Source: Cephalotus follicularis (lineage: Eukaryota > Streptophyta > Magnoliopsida > Oxalidales > Cephalotaceae). Taken from it: 64,000 bases of DNA. Positions 49,500-62,797 of this stretch are shown here, piece after piece. Location: positions 119,877-183,876 of the forward strand of contig BDDD01002230.1 in the NCBI GenBank assembly GCA_001972305.1, in the 5' to 3' direction. Position numbers and translations under genes: made by a program. The notes beneath the pieces are model-generated. The model saw nothing but the letters and a program-made list of their open reading frames with translations. It was not told the origin of the DNA and ran no database searches. Numbering within the stretch: the first letter of the stretch is position 1; every line of letters begins with the position of its first letter.

Positions 49500-50760
49500 T
49501 AGATTGAAGCTTAAATCTCATCCTTCAATTGACGACACCACTCAGTGTCTTAACTGTGGTCTCTATGGAATCAATAATACAATCGCCTATCTCTCTTATT
49601 GTCGTTAGATTTGAGCTTTTCAAGCCATTAGAGATAGTTCTTGTCTAGAATCTCTATTAATATGTCACTCATTTTCATTGTTAGATGAGTATAAATACGT
49701 TGCCCTTTGTCAGAGCGTCTCTCAAGGCTGGATCCTCGCTCATCCGTGATCCATTTAAACACATCGTCTTCTGGTCCCGGCTATTTCCTCTTGTGAGTTT
49801 CGTCAACCTCCTTACGAACTATCATGGCCTCTTTGACGTTGATATACTTGTAAGCTCGGTTCAGCAGCTCATTTAAAGTCACAGAAGGCCGTTTGAATAA
49901 TGAAAAATGAAAGCTGGAAGACCTGAGCCCATTCATCATCACAACGAGTGTCACGAATGGGTCTAAGTCTTGTATTTCTAAAGCTTTACTATTGAAACGC
50001 TTAATATAGTTGGAAAGGGTCTCACATGCCTTTTGCCGGATGGCCAACAATGAGGCAAATATTTTTTGGTGACGGCGCATGCTGATGAAGTGATTCACGA
50101 ACTATTGCCCCAATTGACTAAAGGATTCAATAGGCCCTAAGGCAAGTTTCGAATACCTAACTCACGCGGCCTTCTTCAAAGTTGACAGAAAGGCCCTTAC
50201 ACATTATCTCATTCAAGGAGATCTATAACAACATTATTGATCTGAAGATCTTGATGTGGTCGATCGGATCTCTTGTTTTGTCATATTGCTCGATAGTCGA
50301 CATATTGAAACCCTTTGGGAGAGGGGTATCAATAATTGCTTTTGTGAAGGGTGGTTCACCATCTAGATAGTGCTTATACTTTTTATCTCTCATCAGGACA
50401 TCAAGTTTCTTTGCTATCTCATTGATCGTTTGATCGACACCGGCACCCATAGATGCTCGAGGCTAAAACCCTGTGAACGCATTTCTAGCCTTCTTTGAGC
50501 GTTCTCCATGAGTCTTGGGACTCGAGTCGTAAAAGCCACCATTTGTGCTTTCACTTCATTGAATTCAATGACATTTATGGTGGCCTGGAGGGCTCATTGG
50601 TGTTGAGATTCAGAGCTGTTATGCTCAACATCGATGGAATTAGAAGGATAACGGTCATAAGCAATAGAGGGATCTCCGAGCTTGCTATTGCGAGGGTTTT
50701 GGTCAGTCTGCTAATTAGTCTTAGTCGTAGGTCCCTTCTTTGCAATGGCTTCATTTTAAG
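49500..50760 (-). pseudogene. Broken gag of the Tat-type gypsy element
   Basis: The minus strand gives GEPPFTKAIIDTPLPKGFNM and YDKTRDPIDHIKIF (50370-50240), then after a frame break QLGQQFVNHFISMRRH, LLAIRQKACETLSNYIKRFN and LNRAYKYINVKE (50130-49800). These are typical Tat-type Gag blocks. Stops and frameshifts lie between them (50222-50099). The zinc-binding C terminus is not clear. Confidence 0.85.
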
Positions 50761-50792
50761 TGAGTAAGAATATGAAAACTGATGATTGCTCA

Positions 50793-50811
50793 TTCCCACG
50801 GACGACGTCAA
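50793..50811 (-). other. Primer binding site-like sequence
   Basis: The minus strand reads TTGACGTCGTCCGTGGGAA, two bases after the 5' LTR end (...GCAGCAACA). It is the same type of site as at 13802-13820, which links the two gypsy elements to one lineage. Confidence 0.7.
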
Positions 50812-50813
50812 TC

Positions 50814-51241
50814 TGTTGCTGCAGAAATTTGGAGGCTTCCAACAACGGTTGATTTGAGTGACCTACGGCAAAGAAAGGAAATATGGAGGGTGACTGGAGT
50901 GGGCTCTGGAGGACTCTTTGCTACCTATGTCAGAATTTGGAAGATGGAGGCAGAGAAAGGTAAAGAATCATATGATTTTCTTACCTAGGAGCCCTTTCTT
51001 ATGTATACTGATGTGTAGTAGTGTTTCAATATGTTTTGACTTGCAGAGTCCTTATGGGCTTCATATGTCTGAATCCCTGGAGGACTGTATATCTTGTGGA
51101 ATCCTGAGATCAAGTTCGATATGGTTCAATCGGGTTATAACTCCAATTGTAATATAATATTGATCTTCTTGGTTGTGGGCTTATCCTTTAATAGGTGCCA
51201 CATATTATCATCATACATAGTGAATAATTTTCTCCTTATCG
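50814..51241 (-). repeat. 5' LTR of the 43.1-51.2 kb gypsy element
   Basis: The plus strand starts TGTTGCTGCAG and ends CTCCTTATCG. The last base pair has mutated from CA to CG compared with the 3' LTR. It aligns end to end with the interrupted 3' LTR. Confidence 0.85.
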
Positions 51242-51246
51242 AACTA

Positions 51247-53253
51247 CTAATAATATCATCCTCAAAACCCGTTTACTACGTAAGGTAAATAAATCAATCC
51301 TTTGGATCACTATTATACATGACCATCTTAACCAAAATACCAAACAGATGGTCGATTTGTCCACTTTGATTTTGAATTTTTTAGCACTGAGTATTAAACT
51401 AAGGAGTTATGTTAAATATATTAACACTTTTACTAACTATTTCTTACTAACACGACATGCAAAATAATGATAGATGACACATGGATAACAAAATGCATGT
51501 ATAGGTATTACATTGACATATGTCATTTATTAGATGGGCTTAACCTATATACAATATCAATGCACCTAATTTATGTCCATTGTTACCGTAATTATGTGAC
51601 TTGTGATTAATATTTTTATAATCCAATAAATTTTGTATATATTGATAAAATAATTAAAGATATTCAATTGACTTAAAAATTTACATGAGTTATCTATATT
51701 GTTTGAATATTAAATTTAACAGTTGGATTTTAAAAATCTTATTCACAAGTCACCTAACTAAAGTGACTATGCACCTAAATTAGATATAATATCAATATAG
51801 ATATAGTTTTTTCCTTATTGAATATTGTCATATGTATTATAAAACAAAGTTAGTAAAAGTATTAGTAGAACTAACATTATTGTAAACTAAAAACTACTGA
51901 GAGGAGAAATCAAGTTGTGACCTATTTATATTTTTTTGTATTTGAGGATAACATGATATACATGTCGTTCTTTTTTTTTCCGATCTTCTTGCTCCTTTTG
52001 TAAGAAGAAATTGTTGTATAGACCGGATTTATCAAGTTGTTTCTTTCTTTCTCATCTGACCGATGATAAATCCGTCTACGTAAGAATTTCTTCAACTATG
52101 CACCGGAAAGAGATGGCCTAACTATAAGTAATGGAACTCATGGAACTGGTCCCCGTTTTTGATGCTAAATCCTACGATTTGGACATCACAGGATAGGAGC
52201 TGGACGTATTGACTATCTGACAATATGACCAACCTTGCATGCATCCCCAATGGAAGCAAACCATCATTGTGTTATTAAACAGTGACCCTCTTGCCTTTCC
52301 CCACACGAGAGGCAGTTGTCTATTTTTCGTCGACAAGATTCACCATCTACCAATTAATATTTCTCTCAAGTGAACAATAAAGATACCAGAGAAAAATTAA
52401 AATGTTATAACTTCTAAAGCTCTATCACCCTATGTAAAAAGGAAGTGAAATTCACAGCACTTCTTTCTCTTTAATTTTCATTTCGTAACTTTCCTTCACT
52501 ACCCCATCTTCTCTACCTTGATTAAGCAACCAATATACAGAGAAAACAAATGAACGCTTGGGAAATTTGTCTGGATATTTCAATCCGAATGTAGATTCCA
52601 CAAAGATTAGGACATAATTAAACAAACGAGCCTTCAAGTTGCCTTGCAAGCGCAGTGGTAAACTGGTAATGTAACTATCCTACTGGCCGTGTTAGTTTCA
52701 AGTATGGGCGTTTTTAACACTACCGAATTGCAAAAAACAATAACTAGAGACAGATCCACCCGGTTGTTTAGGATGGTGCAACGAGTTCCACTTCCTTTTT
52801 AATACAAAACAATAAACAAACAGAAAATCTATTGATAACTCTCATTTGGGTCAATTGGTTATGAATTTAGTTCCCACTCCAAGCCAATGAATAGGCTTAC
52901 AATATCCAACAGGGGAATGATGCTACACATGATTATCAAACGAGCCTGGGAACTAGCAATATATACATGTTTAGGTATCCACTTCCCCAAGTCAGAGATT
53001 ACATTCAACCAAAGCTTAGATAGTAAGTAAAAGGGACTCCTCAGCAGTTCGTCACTTGTTTAGATATATCTACATAACTGCGACCAAAAAGTAAGAACCT
53101 CTATAACTCAATGAAAGTAAATACTGACACAAATGCGATACAATAAACAAGCCATGGATACATATTCTACAGACATCACTACAGACGAGGAATAGGATAC
53201 TTAGGTAGCCAGTATCAGTTAGCAGTGGGACGAAACTCATCGGTTACTATCTC
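51247..53253. other. Intergenic DNA downstream of the SAP30-like gene
   Basis: Mostly AT-rich without coding signatures. About 52636-52770 contains GCGCAGTGGTAAACTGG followed 40 bp later by GTTTCAAGTATGGGC, spaced like the A and B boxes of a tRNA-derived SINE; ends and poly-A tail are not clear. The last few hundred bases probably include the 3' UTR of the gene at 53254. Confidence 0.4.
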
Positions 53254-56152
53254 TCAAGGTCGTTTGCAGACAGTCTTAAGTCTCTTCGCTGCCTGAACAA
53301 AACCCACAATTACCTGCAACTCATCCATTTGCTTCACCAACAGAAGAACATGTTTTGCAAATGATTAGTAAGGTGATAAAGATATTCGCGAGATGCTATA
53401 TACTATCCACACAATATATTCATCCTTTCTAGCACAACCCCTATGGTACTTTGTATTATAATCTCATAGTTTTGATCATAACAATATTAATAGAAGTCAG
53501 TGCTAGGTACAAATGTATCAACTCCAGCATCTTCTGCTCACTTCTATACTAAATTACTTGTTCACAACTACCAAAACATTAAATCAAAGGACTAGAATTG
53601 ATAACAAAAAGAAAACTTTGTGTGGTACCTGTGACATAAAATGCCTTTGAACAACGTCAACTAGTTGCTCTTTTGATGGGTTGGGGATAGCATCCACCTG
53701 CAAAGCACACAATGCTATTACATGAAAGATGTGAGCTAAAAGGCAGGGCATTAGGAAATATGCTAGTTAAGAGACTCACAAGATTGAAGTGTTGCCAATA
53801 TCTCCACAAAGCAGCCATCTCTAGTTTGCTGAGGTCAACCTTCTGTTAATCAGATGTTGTATTTCTAGATTAGAAGCAGGTATGATGGTATAAAAAAGTA
53901 CGTAAGGTTAATAAAGATGATATACCATGGACCCACGAGGAGTAGAAATAGAGCCCTTAGACTGCGAGTCACAGGAGAGTGATCGGCTCATAGTCCTGTG
54001 GGATGACCCGGTTGATTTATGTGTTCTCTGTCTTGATCTGTGGGACTTTTGAGTATCATCAGAAGCTGGAAAATAGAAACAAAATAAGCAAAACTACGAA
54101 AAAAATGAATTAAATTAACATGGTGGGGACAATAAATGAGACACACGTCGGAGCTTTTGGCTATAGTAAAAGCAAAAGGTGAACACAAAATGGATCCTAT
54201 GTACCAACCCAGTTCACTTTATTTACAAACATGGTGTTCCAATCCCAAAAATTTTAGGCCCAAAAATCCAGTTAATTACAAATTGTAAGAATTACATACC
54301 CCCTCTAAAAGAAACACCATGCACCCAGGTGAGGTAGAGAATTCACGCTAACTACCAGCACCAGTAGTCAAACAAAACTAGTGAATAAATCAGTCCGCAT
54401 GCAGACTAGTTTATTTAAGGCATTTTTTCTTCAACATCAGAGCAATAATACCAAAACAAAAAGGACGATGAAATAATGGAAGACCCATTGCCTCTTTAAG
54501 ACCACTTTTTGGTACCAAACACCTAACACTTGTAACTACATTTTTGGTGTCAGGACCACATTATTGTTGCAAAAATGTCATTTACTAAGATATGAAATTA
54601 TAACCAAACTCACCCATATCTGATCCATTCCACTGCATGTTTTCGAATTCAAGGTCATCATCTTCCTCATTGCCAGTAGGAGCTTCAATCACACTAAGGG
54701 CATTTCTCTGCAACTTTACTTCTATGCCATTTGTAAGAACCTGTGATTTATTATTATTTTGATAATTAGATAATTATCACAAAAATTTCCAAACTTTCTC
54801 AGGAACTTATTTCAAATAACAAATGTTTTGAAATATGGCACGCAATCCACTGTCTTAAAAAGGAATACCAAATCTATACTATACACAGATTGATGCTAAC
54901 ATAACAATGAAAATTTAATATATGGCAAAGCATATTTTTCACTTGGCTCTACAAGGAAGTGAAAAGATTAAATCATTCAACAAATAATAGAATAATAATA
55001 TAGAAATGAATTAGTCCAAGAAATGGCCTCCATTTTTTAAAACGGATCAATAAGAAGGAACAGGCACAGCAAGAAAATCACCTGCCAATTAGAATAAACC
55101 TTAAAAAGAAAATTTAATCAAATCAACTAGAGACCACAATCTTAATCTCAGTACTCCACAAGAAAAATGTAAAATTAAAAAGGCATTGCAAAATAAATCC
55201 TTAAAAGCTCATCAATCTCAAAAGCAATATAGAGCAAACAAAGCTCAAAAACACAGGCATGCAAAACTTTAAGTAATTGTATATCGAAAACCGAAATCAA
55301 ATATCAAAATCCATGAAAAGCATAAAATACAAAATAGCAGATGAATTCCTAACCCATAATTAAGTAGAAATTTAATCAACAACACAAAAATTAATCATTC
55401 TTAAATTTCTTAAATTGACCACAACCAATACGAAACATTACCTGAAAATGAACCCACTGAAATACAAAATTAAAATATAAAGGAAACCCTTCATATAAAT
55501 AGAAACCCACACGAAAATGGCAATCAACAATCCAACATTCATAAATACTCATCAAAGTCCCAGATCCATCGATAAAGACAGACGTGCAATCGAAGCCCAT
55601 ATGTCAAGCTTCAAAATTACTGCTTGAAAGGTGCAAAGAGAATCAATATTCATGCAAGATTGGAAATGAATAATTACACTTCGTAAAATTAATCAGCAAA
55701 AACCTTTGAAATTTTGAAAACTTTTAAAAGAATACCATAGAAATGGAGAAAAGAAAAGACACCAAGATATAAAAAGTTGACCAGCATAAAAATAAAACCT
55801 GAAACCGCTAAATTGACCCACATTACTAAATACAAATGCATTCATTTTTAAGCAAAAATCAATCCTTAAATTTATAGAATAAAAAGAAAAAAAAGCAAAA
55901 ACAAACAAAACCCAAGTAACAAACAAGGAAAAGAATCCAAATAATTACCAGCCAATGCCAACCGCCAAGCCCCACAGCCTTTTTCACTACACCTTGAAGA
56001 CCAACAAGTACTGATTTGGTCCTGTTATTACCAGTCACTACAACCTTAGTGTGACGTGGCAGCACGGAGAGCTCCTCTTCGCTACTTTCTCCACCACAGC
56101 TTTGCAACTGCGAGAACCCTCCATTCACTGAACTCTCCACTGCCTCCAGCAT
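53254..56152 (-). CDS. AFR1-like: SAP30-like subunit of the Sin3 histone deacetylase complex (AFR1/AFR2 type), six exons
   Basis: Exons (complement): 55949-56152, 54614-54740, 53926-54065, 53780-53842, 53629-53697, 53254-53331. All introns have GT-AG ends and the 681-bp CDS stays in frame, giving 226 aa. Residues 35-68 (TKVVVTGNNRTKSVLVGLQG onward) and the acidic EEDDDLEFE block near 92-102 match the plant AFR family. Residues 111-157 are Ser/basic rich. Residues 158-218 (KVDLSKLEMAALWRYWQHF ... IVGFVQAAKRL) are the Sin3-binding domain of SAP30. Known role: nuclear co-repressor that bridges Sin3 and histone deacetylase; in Arabidopsis AFR1/AFR2 repress FT. Intron 1 is 1,208 bp. Upstream, 56340-56395 is pyrimidine-rich (CTCTCT) on the gene strand, as in many plant 5' UTRs. 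No lesion was seen; it should be functional. Confidence 0.95.
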
Positions 56153-57924
56153 TGCTCCGTTTCAAACTCAGTTAGTCAATGAATAGAATAAAAGTCGGCG
56201 AAAAATCAGGCTTTATAACTCAAAATTGAATTAGAATAGAAGATCATGCATTGCCGAGTGCGCCTATGGTGTTTTTGAGAAGAGAATAAAGACGAAATGA
56301 GGAGAAACAGAGGGTTTTTTTAAGAGAAAAAACACAGATTCTAGAGAGAGAGGGAAAGTGAGGTGTGTTTTTGTTGAGAGAGAGAGGAGAGTGTCTACCA
56401 GCAATTGTTTATTGGTTGTTGCTGTGAATCCCGACGAGAAAAAATTGACGAATGAAAGAGTGACACGTGAAGATTGCTAGCTCTTCGATAATCATGCGTT
56501 TAGGTTGTGGCCATGGCATTATGCATCATCATAAATAAATACCACTAGCGGTTTTGAGCATTATTAATGGACAGAGAGTGTTTTTTTTTCTTTTTTTTTT
56601 CTTTTTACTTTTTTTAAAAAATTAAAAAAAAAAAACACACACACACTCTTGGTTGACTGTTTGACTGGTGGTGAAATAAGTAAGAAAGCAGGCATAATGA
56701 AATGACAGTTTGACCCTTGTCGTCGTTTTAATTTAAATTTTGAACTCACTCTTTCAAATTTCAATGGGACAGTCGAAATGCTAGTAGTAGTAACGGATTA
56801 TGCACGGCAACTGGGAGGACCCAGGTCGTGACCAATGCTTTACATACCCATAATTTTTTACCTACTTATGGTATGTCAAATATAATTTATTTCACTAATG
56901 TTATATTATAATTAAATTATTAATATATTATTGATGATTGTTTTATTAGAAATCAAAACAATATAAAAAATATTTTAAAAAATATCAATGATATTTTAAT
57001 ACTACATTTATGATGATACTACAATTGTGATTAGTATTTTTATTCAATTTAATTATGAACGTAAGAGTTTCTTTATCACCACACATTAATCCTTGTTAAT
57101 GAATAAAACTAAGACATAAAGTAAAACATTTACTAACGCTTTTGATCAACATTGATATTTAGGGACTTTAAGTACATTTTTCATGTAATAGAAAGAATAA
57201 AATAGTCAGGTGTTTTTAACATCAAACGTTATGGACGAATTTGTATTCTTAACAGAATTATTAACGGTCAATGAATAAAATGATTAATGTGTTCAGTTAA
57301 CACACATATTTAGGGACCGACATATGGTTTGTCATCAAAAAAATTATTTATTTCTATCCTCGCACTTAATATTATATTTACTCATTATGATCTCATCTTC
57401 GTTATGTGAATGACGACAAGTTCTCGTCCATTTCCCGTATAAATTTATAATCAATTTTCCATATTTTTTACATCATAGAAAATGTAAGAATTTTTTTTCT
57501 GGTGATAAAGATAACATTTTCACATGCATATAAATGTAATTCTATAAATTTTTAAATAGCAAACACATTATTATGTGTAATTTATAACCCTGGATTAGAC
57601 GAATAGGGGAGAGGAGAAACATATCGATGTTTTTGCCTTGTTTCCACTTATGGGGATTATTTTAATATTTATGTCTTCATCTCATTCTCATTCATTGCGA
57701 AGAATCTCTACCTCATACGATAGGAAAAGAGATGAATCATCTCTTTTTTGGGTGTGCATGCCCTGAATCGTGGATTAGGTCCCACGAACCGACACTTGGC
57801 AATGCGTACATTTTTCTTTATCCATTTCCATTATGCAAAAATCAGTCAAATAAAAACTTAATATAAAACCATTTATCTAATGTGTAGGATATATATACTC
57901 AGTTCCAAAATAATACATGTAAAA
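56153..57924. other. Upstream region of the SAP30-like gene, then intergenic DNA
   Basis: 56153-56400 probably holds the 5' UTR, including CT-rich runs on the minus strand. Long A and T runs lie at 56580-56640. From about 56830 the DNA is AT-rich without coding signs; 57130-57320 resembles degenerate repeat sequence also seen near 36940-37500. Confidence 0.45.
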
Positions 57925-57929
57925 TACAC

Positions 57930-59812
57930 TGTCACAGCCCGGCAGATTATTAAAACCAAATACGTAAATATTGCTTGTAAAATTTGACTGCAGGAGCGCA
58001 CTGTCGAGGAGGAGGACTTACTCTTCTCTTTATCCTTGCTGCTGTTGGGATCCTCTACCAATGTCTTGGCCTGTACCTGAACCTGACCCATTACAGAGAA
58101 TGGGTCAGCAACCCAGATGTAGGAGCCACATGCTCGGCACATACCAGAAAAACAACCAAAAAGCAGAGGACAAGATGCAGAGGAAAAAGACTGCACTCAT
58201 ACCATAATATAAGAGCAGGCCATGATATCATGATACCTAAGCCATCCCTAGTCCTCGGACTACTCTACTCAAACCATACAAATCATAAACATTACGCAAA
58301 GGAGTCAAGTCCGGTATCCTATGGTCTGGTCATCTATAAGGTTCACCTCTGGGCTCACCTGCCAGCAGAATTCACTCTTGGGATCCCCAACCGAGCGAAA
58401 TTCACCCTTTGCTCACCTGCTCCACGGATGTCACCCTTGAGATCACCTGCTATCAGCGGAATTCACCCTTAGGCTCACCCTTTAGATAGTTCACCCGAGG
58501 ATCACCTGCCCAGCGGAATTCTCCTCACAGGGGTTCACCGCTTGGGACACTTCCTATGTGGATTCGCTCATTAAGCTCACCTACTATAGGGTTTCATCAT
58601 TCGTCCTATGTCCTTTGGCAGAGGAGGAATTCTGCTTATCCTCAGACCCTTAGTCCGACTTGACGCTACTCTGGCATAGTACTTTATCCTTTAGTTGGCT
58701 TGACTGTCCTCGGATACGTGGTAGAGGAGAACCACGTTGGGATCCTCGGACGGTTAGCAGAGGAAGACCATGCCTGGATCCTCTGACGAATGGCAGGAGA
58801 AAGCCATGTTAGGATCCTCGGGTAGTTGCTCCTCGGGCAACATGGATCCTTGGGTAGTTGCTCCTCGAGCAACATGGATCCTCACTGGTAGGACGCGTAA
58901 TCTTCCCTGGACACACTAGCGCTGGTCGGATGCATAGTCCTCCTCGGACGCACTAGCTCAGGTCAGACACGTAGTCCACTCCAAGCATTTACTTCATCTC
59001 CAAGTGCTTTCCAAGCACTGAGGCATGGTCGGGTATCAATTTCAACAGAGAAGGGCAGAATCCTAGTCTAACAAACACAAACAATCACAAAAATAACACA
59101 CAACAACACACACATTCAAACAATCAAACAAAACAACAACACCACACACAAACACACATGCTGGTAGGCGCTCGGACATGAAGCAACCTACCTCGATGAT
59201 GGTTGGAAACGGAGAAAGTCTTCTTCCTCACTTAGTTATGGGCTCCTTCCTTGCCGAGGACTGTTACACGCTTCAGCTAGTCTCTCCCTACTCTCTTGTA
59301 CAATTTCTTCACTTCCAGGAGATGGTATTTATATATGTGAGCAGGGACTCTTCCGAGGAAGGCCCCTGCTTGTCTTCTTTATCATTTTTCCGGCATCTGG
59401 CCCCATCTCCCACCATTGTCGCCTGCAAAAAAGCGTGTCTCCCAGGTGTTCATTCCCTTTTATACACATGAGAGAAGGTTCCAAAACTCTTTAGACCATT
59501 CCATCGAGTGCAGGCCATGTCTAACGTCTTAGGCCGACCTCCTCCTATTGGATCAATCCTCCTCTCCTTGTTACTTGGGCCGACTTCCTCCAATTGGGCC
59601 ATTCAACACGCCTGGGCCGACTTCAACCATTGGGCTTCTTTCTCTTCACTTCATTCTTGAGCCCAAATACACATCACTTCAAAAACCGGCCCAAGGAAGA
59701 AACAATTTCTCAAGCCCAAAATTACTTAATACCTTACCCCATTTCGGCCCAAATGAGAGAAAGGAATTCTAAGACCCAATAATAATACTTTATAATATTG
59801 AGGGCTCTTACA
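57930..59812 (-). mobile_element. Solo LTR, about 1.88 kb
   Basis: The minus strand starts TGTAAGAGCCC and ends GGGCTGTGACA, with 11-bp imperfect inverted ends. A minus-strand TATAAATA (complement of 59326-59333) marks the promoter. No primer site or gag follows, so it stands alone. The flanks (TACAC and TGGTG) do not match, so it may be old or may derive from unequal recombination. It contains repeated GGATCCTCGG and GCAGAGGA words and a local duplication at about 58826-58880 (GTTGCTCCTCG...CAACATGGATCC). Related to 1-1359. Confidence 0.7.
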
Positions 59813-60159
59813 TGGTGATTGTCATCCATAAAACAAATTATGACATCCAATTTTAAATTATTAAAAAGATTGATATGTTTCATGAATAAAAAACTATTTT
59901 GTTCTTTTTCTTAAAATTATTACTTTCTCACTTATTTATATATATTAATTTGATGTAAGAAAAGTCAGTTATTATGTGTATAAATTGTTGTCTCATAGCA
60001 CTTCACGAGGGTTTATAGTCAAATAAAAAAAAAGATAATACTATAATATCTAAGAAAGGAAAGAAAAAGAATACATAATTGTTTTCCCTAATTATGTTTG
60101 AATAAATAGAAAATAAACTTCAATAATTTATGTTTATTTACATGAAAAAAGAAAAAAGA

Positions 60160-61060
60160 AAATTTCTCTGATGGGCAAAAGCTTATTGTTCTCCTCGTTT
60201 ATGTGGATGACGTAATAATGACAATAAATGATGAGGTTAAATTATCCACATTCAAATCTCATCTAGCTCGAGAATTTCAGATCAAGGGTTTGGGGTTATA
60301 AAAGTATTTTCTTATGATCAGGTGGATAAATCTAAGAGTGGCATTTTTATCCCCCAAAGAAAATATGCGAACCTCCTCGATGAGACTGGTATGTTAGGTT
60401 GTAAACCTACTAACTCTTCTATTGAAGCCGATCATCATTTATGTAGTGGAGTTGGTGACTCGGTTGACAATGGGAGATATCAACGGATAGTAGGGAAGTT
60501 GATTTACTTAGTACACACCAAGCCTGATATTGCCTATATTGTGAGTGTTGTCAGTCAATTTATCCATGACTCTCGTGAATCTCATATGGAGACTGTTTAT
60601 AAGATTTTGAGATGCTTTAAATCCATGCCTGTGAAACGAGTCTTATTCTAAACATAGTCATTTGAATTTTGAGGGCTTCACATGCACTGATTGGGCAAGA
60701 TCTAGAAATGATTAAAAATCTACTTCAGGATAATGCACCTTTTTAGTGGAAACCTAGTCGTTTGGCCAAACAAGAAGCAAACTGTGGTGGCTAGGTCTGT
60801 TGTTGAAGCTGAATATAGGTCTATGACTCAAGGGGTCGTGTGAACTGTTGTGGCTCAAATTATTCCTAAAAGATTTAGGAGTGATTCATAAGAGACCTAT
60901 GAGATTATACTGTGACAACCAAGCTGTAATCAACATTGCGTATAATTCATTCCAACATGATAGGAAAAAGCTCATTGAAATTGACAGATATTTTATCAAA
61001 GAAAAGTTGGATCAAAAAATAATTTGTACCATTTACTAAAGGTTTAAATAAATTACTAGT
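60160..61060 (+). pseudogene. Copia reverse transcriptase / RNase H fragment
   Basis: Starts inside the RT at DGQKLIVLLVYVDDVIMT (from 60170) and continues with KSGIFIPQRKYANLLDETGM, NGRYQRIVGKLIYLVHTKPD and HMETVYKILRCF. RNase H pieces follow: LYCDNQAVINIAYN (about 60905-60945) and IDRYFIKEKLD (to about 61010). A frameshift near 60297-60320, a stop at 60649-60651 and others break it. The 5' two thirds of the element are absent. A purine-rich AAAGAGGAG near 61110 may be the old polypurine tract, followed by LTR-like sequence to about 61220. Confidence 0.88.
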
Positions 61061-61220
61061 TTTCACCCCATTTTGTGTAAGTTGGACATGAAAAATATTT
61101 CCATATCAACTTAAAGAGGAGTGTTATTTTTTTTGGCATTAGAATATTGTTATTTTTTTGTAACTTTATATTTCTATGAATACAATCAAGGGTTCTACCT
61201 ATTTGAAAAGCCAAAGAAAC

Positions 61221-62797
61221 ATAAATCATTTCTTAGTTTCTTCATTGGTATATATAAATTATAAATGGGATTAAATAGGTTTAAAACGATAATAAGGTTT
61301 TTCTTATCCTATTTAGGAGAATTTTAGTAATTTCCTTACAATCCTTATTTTGTTTCATTTTCAAATATTTCCGTCTTATACGGAAAAAAGACGAGGCAAA
61401 TTCCAAATTTTTTATTTTCATATATGATTAAGGTCACTAAGAAAAACCTTATTTATTTATTCTTTTCCGCTCTCTCAAAATAACTACCAATATATATCAT
61501 GTAAGTGCTCTTCAAGAGAACAACAAAAAAAATGACCAGCGTATTTCGTATATATGGTTTTCGCTAAGGTGATTTGATATGGTAGATCAAAATAACAAGA
61601 TAGTGAATAGTGATATCAAACAGTGGTAGTTTAGTAACTTTAAAAAAAAAAAACTTGTAACGTAACACGGGTAAGTGCAAATATTTGTAACGTAGTAAAA
61701 CGGTAACAACATACCAAAACTAAAAACTAAAATAAAAATGTATATTTATATATATACATAATTAATGTAACAGAAACGAGAAATTCATTTATGGGCCCCA
61801 ATTGACGGGGCGGGCGAGGGAGGCGCTACCTGCCGTCGGTGTTGTCTTATCCAACATCTTGTCCAAATTCCCAACATGAAAATCTCTACCTTCTTTATTT
61901 TCCCACCAGATTTTCCCGCCACCAATAAGCAGCACGAGCCGTCGATTTAGGATGATGTATCTTACAGCCGTTAGATTATTGAGGCGACAAACCTTGGATA
62001 CTAAATTTGGATTAAAAAAATAGAAAAGAAAGAGGAATCGTAGATAGTCTTAAAAAAAAAAAGCAGCATGTAATGTTCACATAACATGTGTAATGATCAT
62101 AAAGTTTAAAGGAGAGTGGACCTTTTGTACTCCTTCGCTTAAAATAATAGTGACAAGAAAAGTAACCAAATGAATTTCATCGATATTAAGAACCATTATT
62201 GGCCCTTTGATTTCTTCCTCAGTGTTGATTTGATCTAATGTCAATGCTAGATGTCTTGAAGTGTCAACCTAGAAATAATTTTGATTCGTCGTAATATTAG
62301 AGAAAATATATAAAATACGAGAATATGTATAAATATAAATATATTTCGTATATTATTTTATAAAATTATTTAATTATTTTAATTTTAATTATAATATTAT
62401 AATATTTATAAAAAAATTAAAAAAATCAATTGAAAACTATAATAACAAGTGACTCTTACATGTTTAAGTGCAACGTCTGATCTTTTTATATAGGTATTAA
62501 AAAAAAGAAAAAATCTGTCTCACACTTTTTTTTTTAAAATATTTCATTATTTGTTATTTATAATTTATATTTTATGAATCTAATAATTGAATTTTAGGAT
62601 ATATTTATATAGTTTATTTATACAAATTTTCAAGTTAATAAAATATATATAATTTATATATGATAATGACACTAAGTTTTTTTAAAATTCTTATAACAAC
62701 GAAGTTATTGCGAAGATGTAATAATTAATGATATTCAATATATTTTAAATTTAAATGTATAATCTAAATAGATTGTTCATTTATATATTATATATCT
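61221..62797. other. Intergenic DNA, no gene seen
   Basis: A GC-rich island at about 61795-61960 (GGGGCGGGCGAGGGAGGCGC, then pyrimidine-rich sequence) looks promoter-like, but no reading frame follows on either strand. 62530-62797 is an AT-rich repeat block also found at 63652-63765 and, more distantly, at 35740-35980. Confidence 0.45.

Larger units (their letters stand above)
43124..51241 (-). mobile_element. Tat-type Ty3/gypsy retrotransposon with two nested solo LTRs
   Basis: Minus-strand order: 5' LTR (51241-50814), primer site, gag, protease, reverse transcriptase, 3' LTR (46103-43124). Flanks ACCTA (43119-43123) and AACTA (51242-51246) match at 4 of 5. RNase H and integrase are missing between RT and the 3' LTR. 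One solo LTR split the RT and another split the 3' LTR. LTR divergence and many frame lesions show an old insertion. A purine-rich run (AAGTTGGGGGAATTA on the minus strand) sits just before the 3' LTR and fits a polypurine tract. Confidence 0.88.

Noticed and set aside
52636-52770. Possible tRNA gene (A and B box-like motifs)
   Set aside because: No cloverleaf can be drawn and the B box is mutated; at best a SINE remnant.
57971-58472. Overlapping plus-strand frames of 78 and 162 codons
   Set aside because: They lie in a solo LTR oriented on the other strand, with repeated CCTCGG-type words and no domain.
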